Source of the DNA: Rhizophagus irregularis
Taxonomy: Eukaryota; Glomeromycota; Glomeromycetes; Glomerales; Glomeraceae
Reading direction: 5' to 3'
DNA length: 64,000 nt
Assembly: GCF_026210795.1 (NCBI RefSeq)
Contig: NC_089453.1
Coordinates: forward strand, 250,501-314,500
The notes below the pieces were generated by a model. It saw only the letters and a list, made by a program, of their open reading frames with translations. It made no database searches and was not told the DNA's origin. This document shows positions 60,827-64,000 of the stretch, piece by piece. The stretch's first letter is position 1. Every line of letters begins with the position of its first letter. The position numbers and the translations under genes were made by a program.

Positions 60827-61059
60827 AAAAATACTATAGAATTTATTTCAAAAATATTAGTTTATGTAATAAAATATTATAAGGTATTTAAAGTATTTTT
60901 AATTAAAAAATAAAATTGCAAGTAAATTTGGCTGCAAAACAGTTTAAGAAATAATATATTAACGTGTATATATTCTTGACTTATAAAATTTTTCTGCAAT
61001 AAATTCATTTTTACTTTGCTCTACCATGACACATATAAACATGATATAAAAAATAATAC

Positions 61060-62232
61060 TGTAAGTCAGTATAACTGCTGCTCAGTATAAGATTTTTAAT
61101 TAATGAAGTAAAATCAAGACTTTTAAATCAAGGATCAATTATTGAAGAAATTAAAGCATCAGTAGTAATTATAGGATAATACTTAATTAAATTTGTATAT
61201 AAAATTGATTTAATTTCATTAATTAAAGCATAAATATTAACTGATTTATTAATATCATCATTTGGTATTTTATTTGATCTTTCTTATTAAATACATCACC
61301 TGTTTCTTTTCTATTAATATTTTGTGAATTAGTTTCAAGTATTTTAATTATTTTTATTATTAATCATGAATGTAAACTGCTTGTCACATTTACTTCCTCC
61401 TAATTTTGTTGTTGCATTTGCAAATGTTAATAATATATACCTCTATTATATTAGCAAGAAAATCCTATCCCTCATATGTAATCATTATTTGCTTTAATCT
61501 TTTAGCATTTTTTTTTGTATCTAAATTTGTATTAATTGAAAGAATATTAGATAAAAGTTTAATCTATTTTTTCAAAGACCACACAAATTCGATTTTTCAG
61601 TTCACTTCACCTGGCCAGGTCACTTTTTCAAATTTTAATAAAAAAAAGTTTATATATAAAAAGTTTATCATGTGATCAATACGTAATTTTATTGGCGAAT
61701 AAGTTTATCACGTAGCTGAGAACTTCTAGAGCGAAAATAAAATCTTTCCCCTTTAAAAGTCAACCAATCAGATATCACGATTTTATATATAAACTTTTTT
61801 TATTAATAAACAATAAACTCTGGGTCCCCAGGTCAATTTTAAATTTCAATGTTACGTAAACTGAAAAATTGAATTTGCGTGGTCAAATATATTAAACGTG
61901 ACTAGGTAAAATAACTTAAATTCTAACAAAAAATTAAAATTCAATATTATAATTATACATAAGAATTTATAAATTATTATTAAAACTTACAATTTGTTCA
62001 TTGGATTCTAAATTTTCATCTTTATTTACATTTGGATATTTTTTTGAATATCTTCTAGGTGTTCAGATTGTTTAGAACACATAAAAAAATCAATTAATCT
62101 TTTTACTTGCAAAATTAATAGTTCTGCTAGGATTAGCCCTTTTCCAATTATTAATTGTAAAGTATGCATTTTATATACTTGCCATTTGATTGAATTCATA
62201 TTTGAAATAGTTTTTTTCATATTGGCAGTATA
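61060..62232 (-). pseudogene. Old hAT transposase, broken by two insertions
   Basis: The minus strand reads the hAT core block MHTLQLIIGKGLILAELLIL, then VKRLIDFFMCSKQSEHLEDI (about 62040-62175), matching the AAHTLQL..GKGL..VKRLINFF..PKQSERL blocks of one hAT branch. It then reads LSNILSINTNLDTKKNAKRL (about 61500-61560) and, near 61090-61210, EIKSILYTNLIKYYP with IIDPxFKSLDF, the usual LDPRFKSLDF block. A 304-bp MITE (61579-61882) and many stops interrupt it. Its 5' part is cut off at about 62232, where the BED-finger hAT element begins. Confidence 0.7.
61579..61882. mobile_element. 304-bp MITE with CCACRCAAATTC ends
   Basis: CCACACAAATTCGATTTTTC at 61579 and GAAAAATTGAATTTGCGTGG ending at 61882 are inverted with few mismatches. 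The flanks TCAAAGA and TCAAATA form a 7-bp duplication with one mismatch. It sits inside the older hAT transposase remnant. Confidence 0.75.
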
Positions 62233-62440
62233 TAAGGTTGCTTGCCGAAACCTGTTTGGCCTAATGCCGAAAGGTGAAACCTCTTATATAGTGCCGAAAC
62301 GCCGAAACGCCGAAACTGCGAAACCTGTCAAAATTGCGAAACTGCCGAAACATGCCGAAACCTCTATAATAGGTTTCTCCGTAGCTTTCGGCATAGTCGA
62401 TCATAAGATTTGCATATAGTTACGCCAAGTTACACCAATT
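62233..62440. repeat. Putative left end of the BED-finger hAT element, with GCCGAAAC repeats
   Basis: TAAGGTTGCTTGCCGAAACC starts at about 62233 and is followed by about ten copies of GCCGAAAC or close forms over 170 bp, some in inverted orientation (TTTCGGCAT near 62390). The sequence to its left belongs to an older hAT gene on the other strand, so a boundary here is clear. TTGGCAGT or TGGCAGTA (62223-62232) is the likely target copy; the partner would lie past the window. Confidence 0.6.
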
Positions 62441-62742
62441 AATAATATAATTTAGATGATCAAATAATCTACAGATAAAAGATTAAACTTCAATATTTTA
62501 CCGTCGTCTTAGTTCTTTTAAGCTTTATCTAGTGTTAGAATTTTCATTTCTAACTCCCATATTAATATTATGATATTACACGTTTTTACAGTTTTTTTTT
62601 AAGGGGCTTATATTCATTAAAGGAAAATGCGTAACATGCATTTAATAAACCCAATTCCGTCATCTCCTTTAACACCTGAACTAAAGTTTCTTTTACTTTC
62701 TTCCGTTTTCTTAATAATAATATTAATAATAAACTGTTTCAA

Positions 62743-64000
62743 ATGACTGATCACATAGAAGATTCACCCATTAAAATGAAAAATAGAGGAGGTCGGCCAC
62801 CTAATAGCATTTGGGAAGATATTAATAAAGGAGAAGCTGTTGGTTCTGGCAAATTTGCCGCCTCCTGCAAGTACTGTAAGAATACATGGTCACGCGGTGA
62901 AGTTTCAAAGCTCGAAGAGCATCTTTCAAACCATTGTCCAGATGCGCCAGCAGCAGTTGTTAGAAGGTATATGACTAAAGTAATGGAACGGCAAGATGAT
63001 CCGAAGTCAGTCGTAAAAAAAGAAAATACTCTGAAGGTCAAAGTAACATGGATGATTACCGATGATTCAACAGAGCTTAACGAACAAAGATGTACACGAA
63101 TTAATCGTGCATTAGTTAAATTTTTTATTGCGTGCGGAATTGCGTTTAGAGTAGTGGAACATCCCTTTTTCATCAATTTTATAAAAGCAAGTCTTAATGC
63201 CGGGTACAATACACCAACAAGGGAAGTATTAGTAAATCAACTACTTGAACGTGAATTAGCTCAAGTGAACTTCAAAGTTAATTCTGAGCTTGAAAAGGAA
63301 ACGAATTTAACGTTAGGTTTGTTAAATTAAATAGGCTATCATACGTCATTTTTATTTAATCTTACTTACTATATAATATTAATTTATAATTTAGCCTTTG
63401 ATGGTTGGACGTCTGGTACACATCGTTCAATTTGGAACTTCATTGTAATGACTCCGTCGCGTAAAGAATATCTTTATCAACTTTCTGATTTGTCTGAAAA
63501 TTCGCACACTGCAGAATATCTAGTTACGGTAATTGAAAAGGTTATAGAAGGTATTGGAGAAGATCGAATATGTGCTGTAGTTTCCGATAATGCGGCCAAT
63601 GTTCGTAATGCACGAAAAATTATACATGAGAATCATCCAAAGATTGAGAATGTGCGATGCGTTGCACATTCTATCAATTTAATTGCATGCGACATCGTCA
63701 AGGAGAAGTTTGGGGAACGTTTATTAAAACGTGTTAATATTTTGACAACCTTTTTTAGAAGTTCTCATCAGGCTAATGCAAAACTTGCTCAAATAATTAA
63801 AGAAAAAGGAATTAGTGGAGGAGGATTAAAATTATATTGCAAGACACGCTGGACTACTGCTAGTGAATCCGTAAATTCAGTAATAAATTTGGAATCAGCA
63901 CTAGAAGAAATGGCCAGCGATCACGATAAAGTGCTAACAAATGATAAAATAAAACCGATTATTCAATCGAGAAATTTTTTTTCAAATTTACGAGTTCTTG
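62743..64000 (+). CDS. hAT transposase with BED zinc finger, runs off the window end
   Basis: Two exons are visible (62743-63316 and 63395 to beyond 64000); the intron is GT..AG and the join gives NLTLAFDGWTSGTHRS. The N-terminus has a BED finger: GGRPPNSIWEDINKGEAVGS, then CKYCKNTW and LEEHLSNHC. After it come VEHPFFINFIKASLNAGYN (the usual VE.P.F..L...L...Y block), the catalytic-domain start AFDGWTSGTHRSIWNF, and AVVSDNAANVRNARKIIHEN with the Asp of SDNA. RCVAHSINLIACDIV and LYCKTRWTTASESVNS follow. No stop or frameshift is seen up to the window end, unlike every other transposase here, so it may be recent and active. It cuts and pastes hAT DNA and probably mobilises the GCCGAAAC-type MITE at 385-628. 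Confidence 0.88.

Noticed and set aside
62751-63209. Minus-strand open frame of 152 residues
   Set aside because: Antisense shadow of the BED-finger hAT exon, which has recognisable domain motifs.
1-64000. tRNA or rRNA genes
   Set aside because: I looked for T-loop-like GGTTCRA.. with paired arms and for conserved rRNA blocks and saw no convincing candidate; a covariance-model scan could not be run.

Overview
The window looks like nuclear DNA of an arbuscular mycorrhizal fungus (Glomeromycota, most like Rhizophagus). The case rests on extreme AT richness with long A/T tracts, short introns with GT..AG borders, a MATA_HMG-type HMG-box gene, a Crinkler-like pseudogene, and very dense, nested DNA-transposon debris (hAT, PIF/Harbinger, Tigger/pogo). 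The organism is inferred from gene content and style; no database was searched.

Layout. 1-1586: right part of a dead Tigger/pogo element carrying two nested MITEs. 2480-5081: tandem repeats, an exon triplicated in tandem, and a small C2H2 zinc-finger gene. 7416-17772: a region bracketed by hAT-like inverted ends. It holds a broken hAT transposase (minus strand) and, on the plus strand, an array of about 22 tiny exon-like blocks with splice-site borders (10209-13230). A 1158-bp hAT-type MITE with a perfect 8-bp target duplication splits the transposase. 17773-19540: a satellite of about 50-bp palindromic units, itself split by a 490-bp MITE. 19704-23100: more MITEs and AT-rich palindromes. 23340-30760: low-complexity DNA. 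30765-32201: intact HMG-box gene. 34600-36350: minisatellites. 38791-42825: MITEs and a complete but decayed Harbinger element with inverted ends of about 40 bp.

43643-53118 is the gene-rich part: a two-membrane-segment protein, a RING-H2 protein, a PLP aminotransferase (CobD/HisC-like), ribosomal protein uL13 (RPL16/L13a), a p24 cargo receptor (EMP24/TMED2 type) and riboflavin synthase. Exon structures could be worked out by hand for the four genes with introns. RPL16 and EMP24 are divergent and share a 247-bp promoter region.

54610-59040 is a dead Crinkler-like gene split by a 1510-bp hAT-type element with a perfect 8-bp target duplication. That element carries a second, unrelated array of tiny exon-like blocks. 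60530-62220 holds a 297-bp MITE and an old hAT transposase on the minus strand. From about 62233 to the window end runs a younger, apparently open BED-finger hAT transposase gene inserted into the older one.

The most unusual observation is the pair of micro-exon arrays. GC-rich blocks of about 26-38 nt lie between AG acceptors and GT donors and are separated by AT-rich introns of roughly 75-90 nt that carry conserved hairpins. Most blocks are not a multiple of three long, and both consensus blocks are open in all three frames. One array certainly, and the other probably, lies inside a hAT-type transposon.
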